Shown here: positions 34,866 through 45,109 of the stretch, piece by piece
Numbering within the stretch: position 1 is the first letter of the stretch
Layout of the letters: each line of letters opens with the position of its first letter
Assembly: GCF_048544455.1 (NCBI RefSeq)
Contig: NC_133534.1
Span: forward strand, 31,138,217-31,202,216
Direction: 5' to 3'
DNA: 64,000 bases
Source: Silene latifolia
Lineage: Eukaryota; Streptophyta; Magnoliopsida; Caryophyllales; Caryophyllaceae
The notes under the pieces: generated by a model
Database searches by the model: none
The model's input: the letters and a program-made list of their open reading frames with translations, nothing else
What the model was told of the DNA's origin: nothing
Made by a program: the position numbers and the translations under genes

Positions 34866-36302
34866 TGTAATACTACGGTTTTCTATGTCTATGGGTACTC
34901 TATCGAGTGGGGCTTACTCTGTCGAGTAAGTATGTTTTTATATGAAGCAGTAGTCTGTCTGATGGGTTCTCGATCGAGTATGTGTGGCACTCGATCGAGT
35001 AAGGGGCACTCGATCGACTAAGTTACTTACTCGATCGAGTAAGTGTGTTTTACGGGTTTGTTTTGACGGGTTTTGTTAATAAAGCCGGATTAATATAAAA
35101 ATCTTCCGTCACTTTTCCTTAAACACTTTTATCATTCTAAAAAATTTCTAGAGAGGATTGAAAGTTACGTTCTTCGCATTAATCGCATTATTACAAAATC
35201 CCAAGGCTTGGTTGGTCCGATCATCTTGTTCTTTATACCGTTGTGATCGTTGTGCCGGGGGTAAGTTCCTTGTATAATTTATGTAGTGTTTCGTTGAGTT
35301 TCTTTCAAACCCTAATTGGGTAATTTGGGGGTTTTGGGGAGTATTGTTGATGTTAGACTGTGATTGTATGATTGTGTGTCTATAGGAGGTGATTTCGTTG
35401 AAGAATGATTATGATTAGCTGATTGTGACGATCTTGGTGATTCCTATTCCGGGTAGGGTTTCCCTACTCAGTATTAATTACATAATGTGTGGTGATTGTG
35501 TTGTAGTTAGTTATTGTTGATTGATTCAGACGGTTGTGATTTCGTATTATTGATCGATTCAGACGGTTGTTGGTTTTGTGTTGTGATTGCTGTTTATCTG
35601 TCTGTGATCTTCGGGGTGCGTCCATGGCTGAGTAGAGTCACTTGAGGGAGTGGTTTCACGCCCTTGAATCGCCCTCTATGGAACCCGTCACAGAGGTGAT
35701 GTGCACATTAATGAACTTGGGTCTATCGCTCGAAGGAGATGAGCGGGGATTTGGTGGGTACGGCTGCGGTCCCCCACTGGCGGCATGGAGTACTTGTTGC
35801 GATGGGTACTCTGGCAGGGCTACCCACTTTAGTGTGTAGTCAGTTGTGTGGAGATTGGAGTTGGAGACTGGGGATTTATTTGAGCTGTTTGAGTTGTTTG
35901 TGATATTGTTCCTTTGTGGTGTTTCTTTTATGTAATCAGTACTGACCCCGTTTTAATGTTTTCAAAAACTGTGGTGATCCATTCGGGGATGGTGAGCAGT
36001 TGTTGAGCAGGTATGAGTTGAGACGTATGGGCTAGCTGTGATGTGTCACAACGAGATGATAGAGTCTTCCGCTGTAGCGTGAGTAGTTGCCAGACATTTT
36101 GTTGAGTTTTCAGACATTTTGTTTAAGAACATGTAACCGTATTTTTATCAGTTTTGTTTTGGATTGTATTCACTAAACTTTATACTATTTAAAGGTTGTT
36201 TCTTTATTGTCTTTTGATTATCAATGCCTCGGTAAACCGAGATGGTGACATCTTTATACAGGAGTGGTCCTGGTAAGGCACTTGGAGTATGAGGGTGTCA
36301 CA
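34866..36302 (+). repeat. 3' LTR of the Tekay-like element, 1437 bp
   Basis: TGTAATACTACGG...GTGTCACA. Palindrome cluster at 34905-35045, TATA-like TAATATAAAAATC near 35090, structured block at 35630-35840. It lacks the insertion present in the 5' LTR. Confidence 0.9.
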
Positions 36303-36653
36303 TTTCTTTTAATTTTCTTTTTTAAGGGGTAGCCCTCCCTACCGTTCGGTCATTTTTGCTCATTTTCGGGCACTTTTTTTGCTCATTTTCATTTTGCGCT
36401 AATTTAGGCCACCTATATGCAATATGTCTTAAGTGTAATTTCTATGTAAATTTTGGCAGCATGACGGCACAAACCTTCACTTGCCAAACCTGTTTTTCTA
36501 AGCTAACCTCCAGGAACAGCAAACACTCAGCAGCAAAGTCACTCAGGCCATTATACACAACCAAAAGACGGTATGTACATCAAACTGGGGGCTCTCGCCC
36601 AAAACAGAGTCTGAAAAGTCCAAAATGTACAGATATACAAAACAAAACAACAA
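36303..36653 (-). other. Tat-B spacer, 3' flank of antisense gene 2
   Basis: Resumes the split 110-bp duplication (TTTCTTTTAATTTTC, GTAGCCCTCCCTACCG). It then runs through T-rich sequence into the 3' end of antisense gene 2. The word AACTGGGGGCTC at 36583-36594 resembles the element's PPT. Confidence 0.5.
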
Positions 36654-39600
36654 CTAGTCCTGGTGGCCCCTCAGCTCAGCTACGCTCGCCTGAAGAGCAG
36701 CAATCTCGGCATCCTTTGCTTCAAGCTCTCTCAACAAATGAGCCGTCCCCTCTCAGGATTGCGCCAACTCGCTCTCCAGGTCACGCTCTCTTTGCGTAAA
36801 AATGGAAAAATGCCTCATTTCAATAAAATGAAGTAACATTTCGTTGCAACAAAATTCAAAATGTCAAGAAATAAATAAGAAAGGGAAAGGGAGGTTCGTA
36901 CCTATCATCCCAGACCACCTAAGAGTGCCTCGATGGCCGTAGCTCACAGCCGATTGGCCATCCTCCACAGCTCCACGTACCTGGACGGTGCCACCTGTAT
37001 TCAAATACAAAGAGAAGTTCAAAAGGAGTAAATGCATTCCTATGCAATAAAAATGACAAAGACAGCCAAAGCTGGGGGCCTACCCTCCTCACAAGGTGCT
37101 GCCACTTCTCCAAACCAGCATTTGTCACCTCCTCGCCGAAGTCGCGGATCTCCGAGATTGTCGTCATACCCGCTGCGTTAGTACACTCGAGCGTCTCTGG
37201 GTAAGCTGGGGGCTCGACGCCCACCACCTCGATCTTCTACAGGGATCGAATGATTCTTTATTTGACGTTCGTTCGTCATTTGTCAATTCAAAAACAAGTA
37301 AAAGATAATATGCTTACCACAATCGGCAAGTATGCCAACCTCCGGTGGACGAACTCAGAGTACTCCTCGCCAGAAAGAAGGAAGGCGTCACTACTCGCGT
37401 CAGCCAAGTCAGCCTCTCTCTTAGCTACAGAACGCTCCCTAAACATCGTCTGTGGAGGATCGATGGGGACTGTAAAGGCGTCAGGAGAGCACTGCCGAGT
37501 CAAACGTTTGCCCAAGTACCACACCGGTCCCATGGGCGTCGTCAGTAGTAACCGACTCGAGCTCCAAGGAGAAGGACCCCAGCCACAAAAGCCAGAGCCT
37601 CAGGGTAGTCCTCCCTAGGTCTAGGCACTCACTAAAATAAGAAATTGAAGGGTCATTCCTATGGCCGGCTCTAAAAAAAAAGGGTGTCATTCCTATGATC
37701 ACTTCTAAATTGAAACACAGAAAAGGAAAAGTAATCAAATGAGGATCGAAGGTACTTACGCTGTCCAACTTCAGGGCATTCACGCCCCTCCGAGAAACGT
37801 CGTAAGAAGAACGCTGGCTATTCTTACGGCACACTACCCAGTCTCTCACAATAGGGTACACCTCCGGCTCGGGCTCCGTCCTCTTGGACGCAAACCTAAT
37901 AAAGTAGGAGTACACCCACGCCTGCAGACAGAACAATGATTTTTTTTTACAATAATAGCATTAAAGAAATGAAGAAATAATGATCTTTCATAATTCAAAG
38001 GAAAGGTTCATACTTCCAACAGAAGTCCAGGACCAACAGTGGTAGGAGAAGTCCTCTTCTCCATCAGCTCCGGATGTACCATGGCCCTCATGTAACATGT
38101 GAGGACCGCAAAGCCGGGAGTAACCCAGTCCCAATAACCCAGGCTACTCAAGTCAGCAAGAAATGGAAGAAACTTCGTCGATAACCTCTCCCCCTTCTCT
38201 CCGAGGTAAATCGAAGATAAGAACCACCACAACAAAAAACGAGCCCTCTGCTAAGCAGTGTAAGGAGGTGGAGGCACCATCCGCCCATCCATCCTCACCC
38301 TCGCCGGGACTTTACCTGCAAATTAGTCCCTGACGTAGGAACTCGACACCAACCCGGGAACGCTCGCAGCACTCGCTGCCAGGTTCCAGCGGATTAGCTC
38401 CCTCGCCTCTGTCGAGCCTACTCTCATGGCTATCAACGGCCACACCAAGTTCTCCTCTCCACACAGCAGACCCAAGATCATGCTGTAATCCTCTAAAGTG
38501 ACCCCGACCTCTCCCAGTACCGATCAAGGAATGCTTGAATCAGGTAAAGGTTAGCCTAAATCTTCGTTTCCCTGATCGCCCTCCAAGCTCCCACCAAAGC
38601 CCCGAAGGATCCCAGCTCGATGATGGCCTTCTCCTCCTCCGACAGTCTCTCCAAGGCATCCATCATCGTCATGTAGCCGTAAAAGGACCTCATGTTCATG
38701 GCATCCTGCGTTGATTCAAAGCAAAAGCTAGCTTTAGCATAAGACAAATGAGAAGTGAAATGGCAAGTAAATAGGAGAAGTAATAGGAAATAACAAGCTC
38801 AAAACTTACCAAATTCCTCGTCGTCCTATAAGACAGGTAGCTCTCTGCCGCTCAAATGATATGTCTACCATCCCATTTCTCGGCCCACTCGGGTGCACCC
38901 ACTAGCTGGCGACCACCTCACGTCACGTTGGCCTTCAGCGGGACCTTCTCAATCTCCTCCTCGAGCTCCACCTCCTGCCTCTCTCCTCCCACCACGAGAA
39001 CGCGAGAAGGGTCGAATTCCACGTCCATGGGATACTCCCTGACGTAGAAGCTACGTCACCTACCAAGGCAAGGCAAACAAGGCCATGTCAAGCCATGACA
39101 AGCCTTCTTTAAGTCGTTTCACGCATTTTCAAACATAAAAATGGTTTTTTGCGCCATCTTTGGCCATTTATTTTAAAACCCGATCACACATGTGGTAGGA
39201 TGGGGCAATTCAAGTCTAAGTTCAAGCTTAGTTGCGGGTTTGAGTTGAAATTTCGGGAGCATTTCGCTATAATAGCGATTATGCCCTAAAAAGTGTCCTG
39301 AAAGAGTTGTTCCAAATCAAAAATTCGACATGATAGCAAGTTTACCGATTACACAAGGGTTCCTAAACACCAAATTTCATCAAAACTGGACAATCCTAAG
39401 GTCATTTTCGAAGCAATTTTCGAAACAGCAAGAAACCGTCTCATTTTTCGCCCAAATGCTCAATACTTGACGAAAATCCAAAAAGAATACATGGTTATGT
39501 TCCTAAAATTTCCAATTTTCCATTTCTAATATCAATTTTACAAGACAAATCCATTTGAGGGAAAGGCCCCAAATTTTCGACATATTGGGTAGAAAAACCC

Positions 39601-39673
39601 TAATTCTTTCGGCCTAAATCCAAGCAAAAACACGAATTAAAGCAAGAATAAGATACATACCTCGTATAGTCAT
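36654..39673 (-). pseudogene. Tat-B antisense gene 2: plant mobile domain (PMD) protein with C-terminal coiled coil, about nine exons, decayed
   Basis: A short first exon starts at ATG 39673 (ATGACTATACGAG then GTATGT), about 80 bases below a TATA box. Further GT-AG junctions can be read: acceptor near 38717, donor near 38318, acceptor near 38250, donor near 38016, acceptor 37922, donor near 37755, and donor near 37083. In order the exons encode an acidic segment (VELEEEIEKVPLKANV), GAWRAIRETKI, AFLDRYW, the PMD core EVGVTLEDYSMILGLLCGEE, WDWVTPGFAVLTCYMRAM, a bridge exon WVYSYFIRF, and a C-terminal coiled coil (LLRELEAKDAEIAALQASV) that ends at TAG 36654. PMD proteins occur as host genes (MAIL/MAIN family) and in transposons. 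Several in-frame stops, two of them TGA in the first large exon, make this copy non-functional. Exon phases are partly uncertain. Confidence 0.75.
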
Positions 39674-39753
39674 GGTTTATGGCGCAATTTGATCAAGTTT
39701 TAGCAAGGTTTATGTTAGAATTTGAGAGAATTTAAGAGGAAATGTGTTTTGTG

Positions 39754-39760
39754 TTTATAA
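39754..39760 (-). promoter_or_regulatory. TATA box of antisense gene 2
   Basis: TTATAAA on the minus strand, about 80 bases upstream of the first ATG. GCAGC/GCTGC palindromes lie 60-120 bases further upstream (39817-39875). Confidence 0.5.
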
Positions 39761-39816
39761 AATAAAACACGGTTTTAATCGGGTTTTTACCCAGACAGAG
39801 ACAAGCCCATGAAAAG

Positions 39817-39880
39817 ACGCAGTACTTGTGGCGCCCCTTCAAAATGCCGTAGCTGTTGCTGCGCCTGTTCCCCAGCGAGT
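39817..39880 (-). repeat. GACGCAGYA..TGCTGCGCC motif pair upstream of antisense gene 2
   Basis: Two diverged copies (AGACGCAGTACTTGTGGCGCC and GCCGTAGCTGTTGCTGCGCC) occur, each followed by CCTTC or CTGTTCCCC. The same word stands upstream of antisense gene 1 (23123) and in the U3 of the Tat-B LTR (41284, 41313). Confidence 0.65.
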
Positions 39881-40099
39881 CTTCGGCTCAAAATTTGAAA
39901 GTTCGTTATAAGTTTGTTATTTGTGGGCCCAGGTTTTGTGCGCCTCTTCTTCGATATCTTATATCTAATATTTAGCTCTCTTGGGCATTCTTTCTGTCCA
40001 GGCCCGCGTTTTGACAAACTGCAAAACCGTCAAAATAATTTTATCTTCCTAGCAAGGGTCCTTTGAACATAACTCACGGGCTCATTTATCAGGATTTCG

Positions 40100-40560
40100 C
40101 TTGCTGCAACCAAGCAAATTTCCGGCGGTGTTTAGAACACACCTTTGTCAATACCTTTACTCCCAGCGAGAGTTCATTATAGCAAATGTACTCCTCGAGA
40201 AATGGATTTTGTTTGAGAACAGACACAAGCGGATTCCCCCAGGAACGATTCAATCCCGACAGAGTCATCCATGTATTTCCCTAGCAATATTTCGCAGTGT
40301 TGCTAATGATGATCCAGATGTTCCTCGTCGTCAATATATGTTCCTCCAGCGATATATTGCAGTGTTGCTGTTGACAATAAAGACATTATGTATTCCCCCA
40401 AGTGAGATTTCATTGCCGTTCACAGCCTACGAATTTCTGAGAAGCATAGTTCGCTTGAGACCAATGCAAGCAGATTCTCCAGCTATTTCTTCTAATGTCC
40501 TGCCGCCTTCAGACTTAGCCTTTATAAATATCAAGAAATTTCTTCAGACATAGCCTTCAG
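40100..40560 (+). repeat. Degenerate tandem repeats in the Tat-B 3' region
   Basis: A unit like TTCCCCCAGCGAGATTTCAT followed by TGCAGTGTTGCT recurs with heavy change at about 40160, 40235, 40270, 40340 and 40395. TATCAAGAAATTTCTTCAGAC is doubled at 40531 and 40566 with a small variation. Tat elements are known for amplified repeats at this position. Confidence 0.5.
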
Positions 40561-40869
40561 AAATGTCAAGAAATTTCTTCAGACCCCGAGTTATCCTCAG
40601 ACTGAAACTTTCGCCGAAACACATTCAGTCTCGTTTCACCCAGGAGTCTCCCAGGTATGGTTTCGTCTTATGGCTAGCGAGCTTCCTTACGTAGTCTAAT
40701 GGATTTTAGGCGACCTTCCCGGATAAGTCGACAGACTCTAAAATGTTCCCGATGACAGGTCCTTGGTTCAGATCCCTTGAGCCGCCTTGCGTCGCCATAG
40801 TCGTTAGGTTGTAATCTTTGATTGACCTAATGGCTATACTTCGACTTTCGCCTTGTCCAATACTCACTC

Positions 40870-40882
40870 AAAGTGGGGGCTC
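40870..40882 (+). other. Tat-B polypurine tract
   Basis: AAAGTGGGGGCTC immediately before TGTAGATACC, the LTR start. The core TGGGGGCTC recurs inside both antisense genes. Confidence 0.75.
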
Positions 40883-42052
40883 TGTAGATACCTCATTTCT
40901 ACACCTCCCGCCAACCACTTAGTGATGATTGGGCCGCATGTTTGGTACGCGGAACGATTTATGACAGTCCGTAAGTTTATCGTCAGGTGATAGCTCAAAC
41001 ACTCGATTCCACCCCTTGGCCATCATCTACGCACCGATACGGTCGTTTTGACAGTATTAAGGTTCATTTGAAGTCCGGGTCAAAAATCGCTTCATTTTCT
41101 AAGAAACCGTTTAAAAATGCCGAGTCGGAATGTTCTTGAATATTCTAAATTTGTATTCCCAAATAAAATTTTATATCACTTCCGTATATCATATTTTACG
41201 GGATAAGGATGTATAGATATACCGCAATTCCATAACAGAAACGCGAAAATCTTTATTTCGGAGGAGGAAACCTCTGGGAAATGACGCAGCAGATGCTGCA
41301 CCTCTTGGAAACACCGCAACAGCTGTTGTGCCTCTTCCCAGCCTTGTTTGGCTGTTTACGGAATATTTCTGTGATTTCTTTCCAAAGTTTGTGTCATTCT
41401 AAAACTCTTCCACATCTTTCGGTATAAATAGAGACCTCCGGTCTCCATATTTTCACGTGAGTGTCCGCCCTTCTCTTCTCTCTTTGAATTCTAGACCTTG
41501 CTCTAAGCTTTCGACGCCTACGTGCTTGATCACTCGACCATGTAAGCTCAAATCATACTGAGTACCAGTCACGTTGCATTACTGACCAATTTGACCACTA
41601 CACATCAATCAATCAATTAATCTAAAATCCTCTAATGAGGGCACTTTCTACATACATTCGAGTGGAGCAATTACTAACGTTAACTTAGTTAATCTCATTC
41701 CGTCTAACATGTAAGTCTGACGGTGTAAATCCCACTTTTAATTTGTGTTTTTATTTTTTGTACCAATGAATGTAAGATTAACGTCAAAAGTATACTTAAA
41801 ACCAATTTTAAAAACCCTTGTGTAAAACCGTTTTTACAAAACAGCGGAGAACAGATGTTAAGAAAAAACGCAGCAGCAGTTGCGCCTCTTCAAAGAGTCG
41901 CAACGTATACTGCGCCCCTTCCAGAGACTGCTTGCTGCTCCTACTCTTCTTCTTCTTCCTCGGGTTTCCATTATTTTGTCTTTTTTCGTCTTATTTTCTT
42001 ATTTTCTTTCGTTCTTTTGGTCGGTCAGCTTTGAGCTTAGATTTCGGTTACT
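40883..42052 (+). repeat. Tat-B 3' LTR, interrupted at its right end
   Basis: Starts TGTAGATACCTCATTTCTAC. The U3 carries two GCAGCA/TGCTGC-type palindromes (41284-41340) and a clean TATAAATA (41423-41430). The LTR or adjacent leader is cut at 42053 by the Athila-like LTR. The true LTR end is not determinable here. Confidence 0.65.
41423..41430 (+). promoter_or_regulatory. TATA box of Tat-B LTR
   Basis: TATAAATA within CGGTATAAATAGAGACC, followed by pyrimidine-rich sequence. It is the presumed core promoter of genomic Tat-B RNA. Confidence 0.65.
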
Positions 42053-43752
42053 TGTCGTTAGGAGCACCTAGACCAAAACAATATTTATAACTTCACAAAC
42101 AACTCTACTACTAGTAAAGAGGCAAGTAAGGGTCGGATCCCAAGGGGCGGGTATTGATGTAGGATTTTCGATTGCAAGTAGTGGTGTCTAGGGGTGTCAC
42201 AATTTGGGTTGAGATAAGAAGATCACTAAACTAAATAACAATAAAAGTAAACAAGCAAGATGAGTAAAATGAGATGTAAACAATTGATTAAAATCACTAG
42301 GGTGTCATGGGTTCATAGGGGATTCATGGGAATTGACCATACAAACATATTCTAAAATTATAAGCAAGCAATTATTGTTGTGATAGGATCGAGTTGGTTT
42401 ATATCTTACAATCCTACGAAGGTATGGGTCCTGGAGCCGAATCGATTAGATTGTACAACAACTACAAGTCAACTTAATCCTCCCTACTCAACTATATGCA
42501 TGGTCTAATGAGACTCGAGTTGGTTTATGTCTTACAAGTCTCATTGAAAAGGAAAGTGATGGGTAAAAAATGCAAGGATTCATAGGCTCGCATTTCATCA
42601 AACATAACATGTGCATAAGTTGAGATCACAACAAGCATACAAATAAATTATGTGAACATATTAAATTAAGCATGAATCATCCCCCATGTTGGTTTCCCCT
42701 AATTCCCCATTAACCTTAGTTAAGGAGACTACTCACTCATTATCAAGTTTAACATGTTAACAAGGTTGTCAATCATATTAACAAAGCAAAACATGATGAA
42801 TAAATGAAGATGATTAACAATAATTGAAAAGGGATTAAGAGAATTATACCTAATGATGATTCCAAAATAATAATGCAAAGAATAATAGAAGTACTTCATG
42901 ATTGATGGAAGGTTGTCAATCTCCCAATAAACCCAAATAATCTTCAATTACCCAAAATAAAGGATGAACAATAGAGAAATTAAGGAAATGAGATTTGTAT
43001 TAATACTTGATTAGAAGTTGATTACAAGATTAAAGAGAGATTAGAATAATATAAACTACACTAAAGATTGATAAGAAGAACATGATAATCTAATTAGACT
43101 AATGGGGTATTTATAGTGGGGATTAATTGTACAAATTAGGGTTACTAAGGGATTAACTGAAGATTAAGTCCTTGAGGAATCGCTCCTCTCAAGAAAAGAT
43201 GCAGGTCTCCTTTCAGCTAGTCTTTCAAAAATATGCGCATCTTGAATGGAGAAGGAAGAGGACGGGTTGCTCTGGTGGACAATCCGAGCGTCCAGAAGTC
43301 CGGGACGAGCGGATTGTGTAGGCATTGGACGAGCGGCCTGGCAGCTTGGACGCTCGGATTGTGGAGCTTCTGGACGGGCGTCCCGATAGGTGAGACGCTC
43401 GGATCCTAGTCCAGCATGCCATTTCTTCTTTTCTTCTTCTTTTCTTCCAACAATCCTCCGGGATTTTGTCGGAGATGCAAGGATCTTATTCAACATTGCC
43501 CATCTACTATATTATGTACAAAGGTCTTCTAGTCTTGTCTTCTCTTTGATGCTTGGTCACTAGATTCGATCAATTTAGCTCTATTTTGCCATGAAAATGC
43601 AAGGTTTGCACTCCTCTCCTACCAAGGAAACAAAAACTCAAAGAATATGCAAAACAAAGGACTAAAGATAGTAAATGACCCAAATAGGCCCAAAAAAGCA
43701 TAGGAACGAGGCTAATTCGGGGACTAAATATGCTCAAATATTGATCATATCA
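42053..43752 (-). repeat. Athila-like 3' LTR, 1700 bp
   Basis: TG...CA ends. The GC-rich word cluster (GGACGAGCGG, ACGCTCGGAT, GGACGGGCGT) lies at 43265-43405, the same relative place as the differing cluster in the solo LTR. The core promoter CACTATAAATACCCC is at about 43107-43121 on the minus strand. Confidence 0.83.
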
Positions 43753-45060
43753 AATATCCCCAAACCGAACCTTTGCTCATCCCGAGTAAAGAGGTGATAA
43801 AAACTCGGACCCTTATTTAAACTAACCTACTAATATAGCCGATATGAGACAATTAGCGGGTTTCAATCCGCCCCTTCAACTCACAACAAGACAACCATGA
43901 GGTAGGATGTCTTCTTGCAAGGCAAGGTGGGTCTTGCCAAAATGGTGACACATCCAATCATTAAAGCACACAAAATCAAGTAATGGATCCATCTACAAAA
44001 AGAATAGCCACTTTCCACATCTAAGTGGTGGAAATTATCTAAAGGGGAAGCAATTCAAGGGTACACACTCCTTCATAGATATGGTTTCTTCAAACTACTA
44101 AGCCTAGAAGGATACCAATAAATCACCTCCAAGTTGTGTCATGCTAGGGTACCTTTGTCCTCAATCGTTAAATGATTTTGTCAAGAATAGACTCCCTATG
44201 GTGTTAGAAACACTGGAGGATCGCGGAATACCCCTTCTTGCCTAGACAAGAAGAAGGGTCGTCCCCTCTCTACCATGCACAAAAATGGATACGATGGATA
44301 AAGGGATCAATAGTATTTGAGTTTCATGTGGGAGTCTGCTTTTGTTGTTGTTTTTCCCCCCAATTTCTTGTGGCATTTGACATTTGAGAACACTTTCTTT
44401 TTGCCATTTCTTTTGATTTTTGGCATTTCAATACTTGACAACTTTCAACTTTTGCTTTTTCTTTTGAACATTTTCAAAGTCACCCCAATTAGTAACGAGG
44501 GTGCCTTATATTTGAAGCATAGGAGTTTTCATTTTTGTTACTCCTCTTTTCTTTTGATGCATTTTGCAAACTTTTTGACATTTCATTTCATTTCTTGAAC
44601 TCAAATTTGAATAGTTTTTGTGCCCATTCCCTTTGATGACAAAATATATGGTAGAACATGGATGAATGATGGTTGCATGATTTCAAGGGTCACATTAGAA
44701 TAAACGGTAGTCAAGGAGTTATCACACCACAAGGTACTCTTGACTAGGCCTTAATCCATGGGTCAAAGGATACTAGCATGACACATCCTATGGTGTTTTA
44801 AAAGTATTCTAACAAGCAAAGTCTTAAGAAGAAAAAGCATCTACTAGGGCCTATGTACACTTGTCAAGCTTCCCAAATAGACGGTTTCACAAAAATTTTC
44901 CTAAATGCAACTATATGCCTGATGCAACTAACATTTATACATTCTAATGCATATGCTTCTACCAACTAGTATGCCAAATAATCTAAATGCAAGTCCTGAA
45001 TTCACATTGTTTATACCGTATAAATCAAAATAAAGCCACATAGTCATTAACATAAAGAGG
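42053..45060 (-). mobile_element. Athila-like element, 3' internal end and 3' LTR
   Basis: The LTR (42053-43752) reads TGATATGATC...AACGACA on the minus strand and is a full-length relative of the solo LTR at 24099-25794. Upstream of it on the minus strand is the purine tract GGTTTGGGGATATT with CGGGATGAGCAAAGGTTCG before it, as in Athila-type 3' ends. The remaining 1.3 kb to about 45060 is non-coding 3' region. The rest is missing; near 45060 it abuts the leader of a Copia element. The exact junction is uncertain. Confidence 0.7.
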
Positions 45061-45109
45061 AAAAAGGAGATTGGAAAGATCATACCATGCGGTCTTCAAT
45101 ATCCTCATG

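Larger units (their letters stand above)
23517..36302 (+). mobile_element. Non-autonomous Tekay-like Ty3/Gypsy element with two nested insertions
   Basis: Both LTRs start TGTAATACTACGG and end GTGTCACA. The element is flanked by the direct repeat TTTCT (23512-23516 and 36303-36307). The 5' LTR (23517-26629) is followed by a tRNA-iMet primer site, and the 3' LTR (34866-36302) is preceded by a GAACTTCG/CGAAGTTC hairpin and a PPT as in Tekay chromoviruses. About 4.3 kb of internal sequence remain after removing the nested Copia-like element. It contains no recognisable gag or pol, so the element needed help from relatives. Confidence 0.87.
15548..42052 (+). mobile_element. Tat-lineage Ty3/Gypsy element 'Tat-B', interrupted by nested insertions
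   Basis: Plus-strand pol (16405-19578) is followed by two antisense spliced genes, a repeat-rich 3' region, a PPT and a 3' LTR. The two halves (left of 23517 and right of 36302) belong together. The element between them is flanked by the 5-bp duplication TTTCT, and a 110-bp tandem duplication of the host is split exactly by the insertion. Without the nested elements Tat-B is about 12.4 kb. Its gag and protease are mostly missing and no 5' LTR is seen. The 3' LTR is cut at 42053 by an Athila-like element. Confidence 0.72.

Noticed and set aside
40600..40880. Possible host gene fragment before the Tat-B LTR
   Set aside because: No open frame; the context fits the element's 3' untranslated region up to the PPT.
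41818..42090. 90-codon plus-strand frame
   Set aside because: Spans the junction of the Tat-B LTR and the inserted Athila-like LTR, so it is an artefact of insertion.
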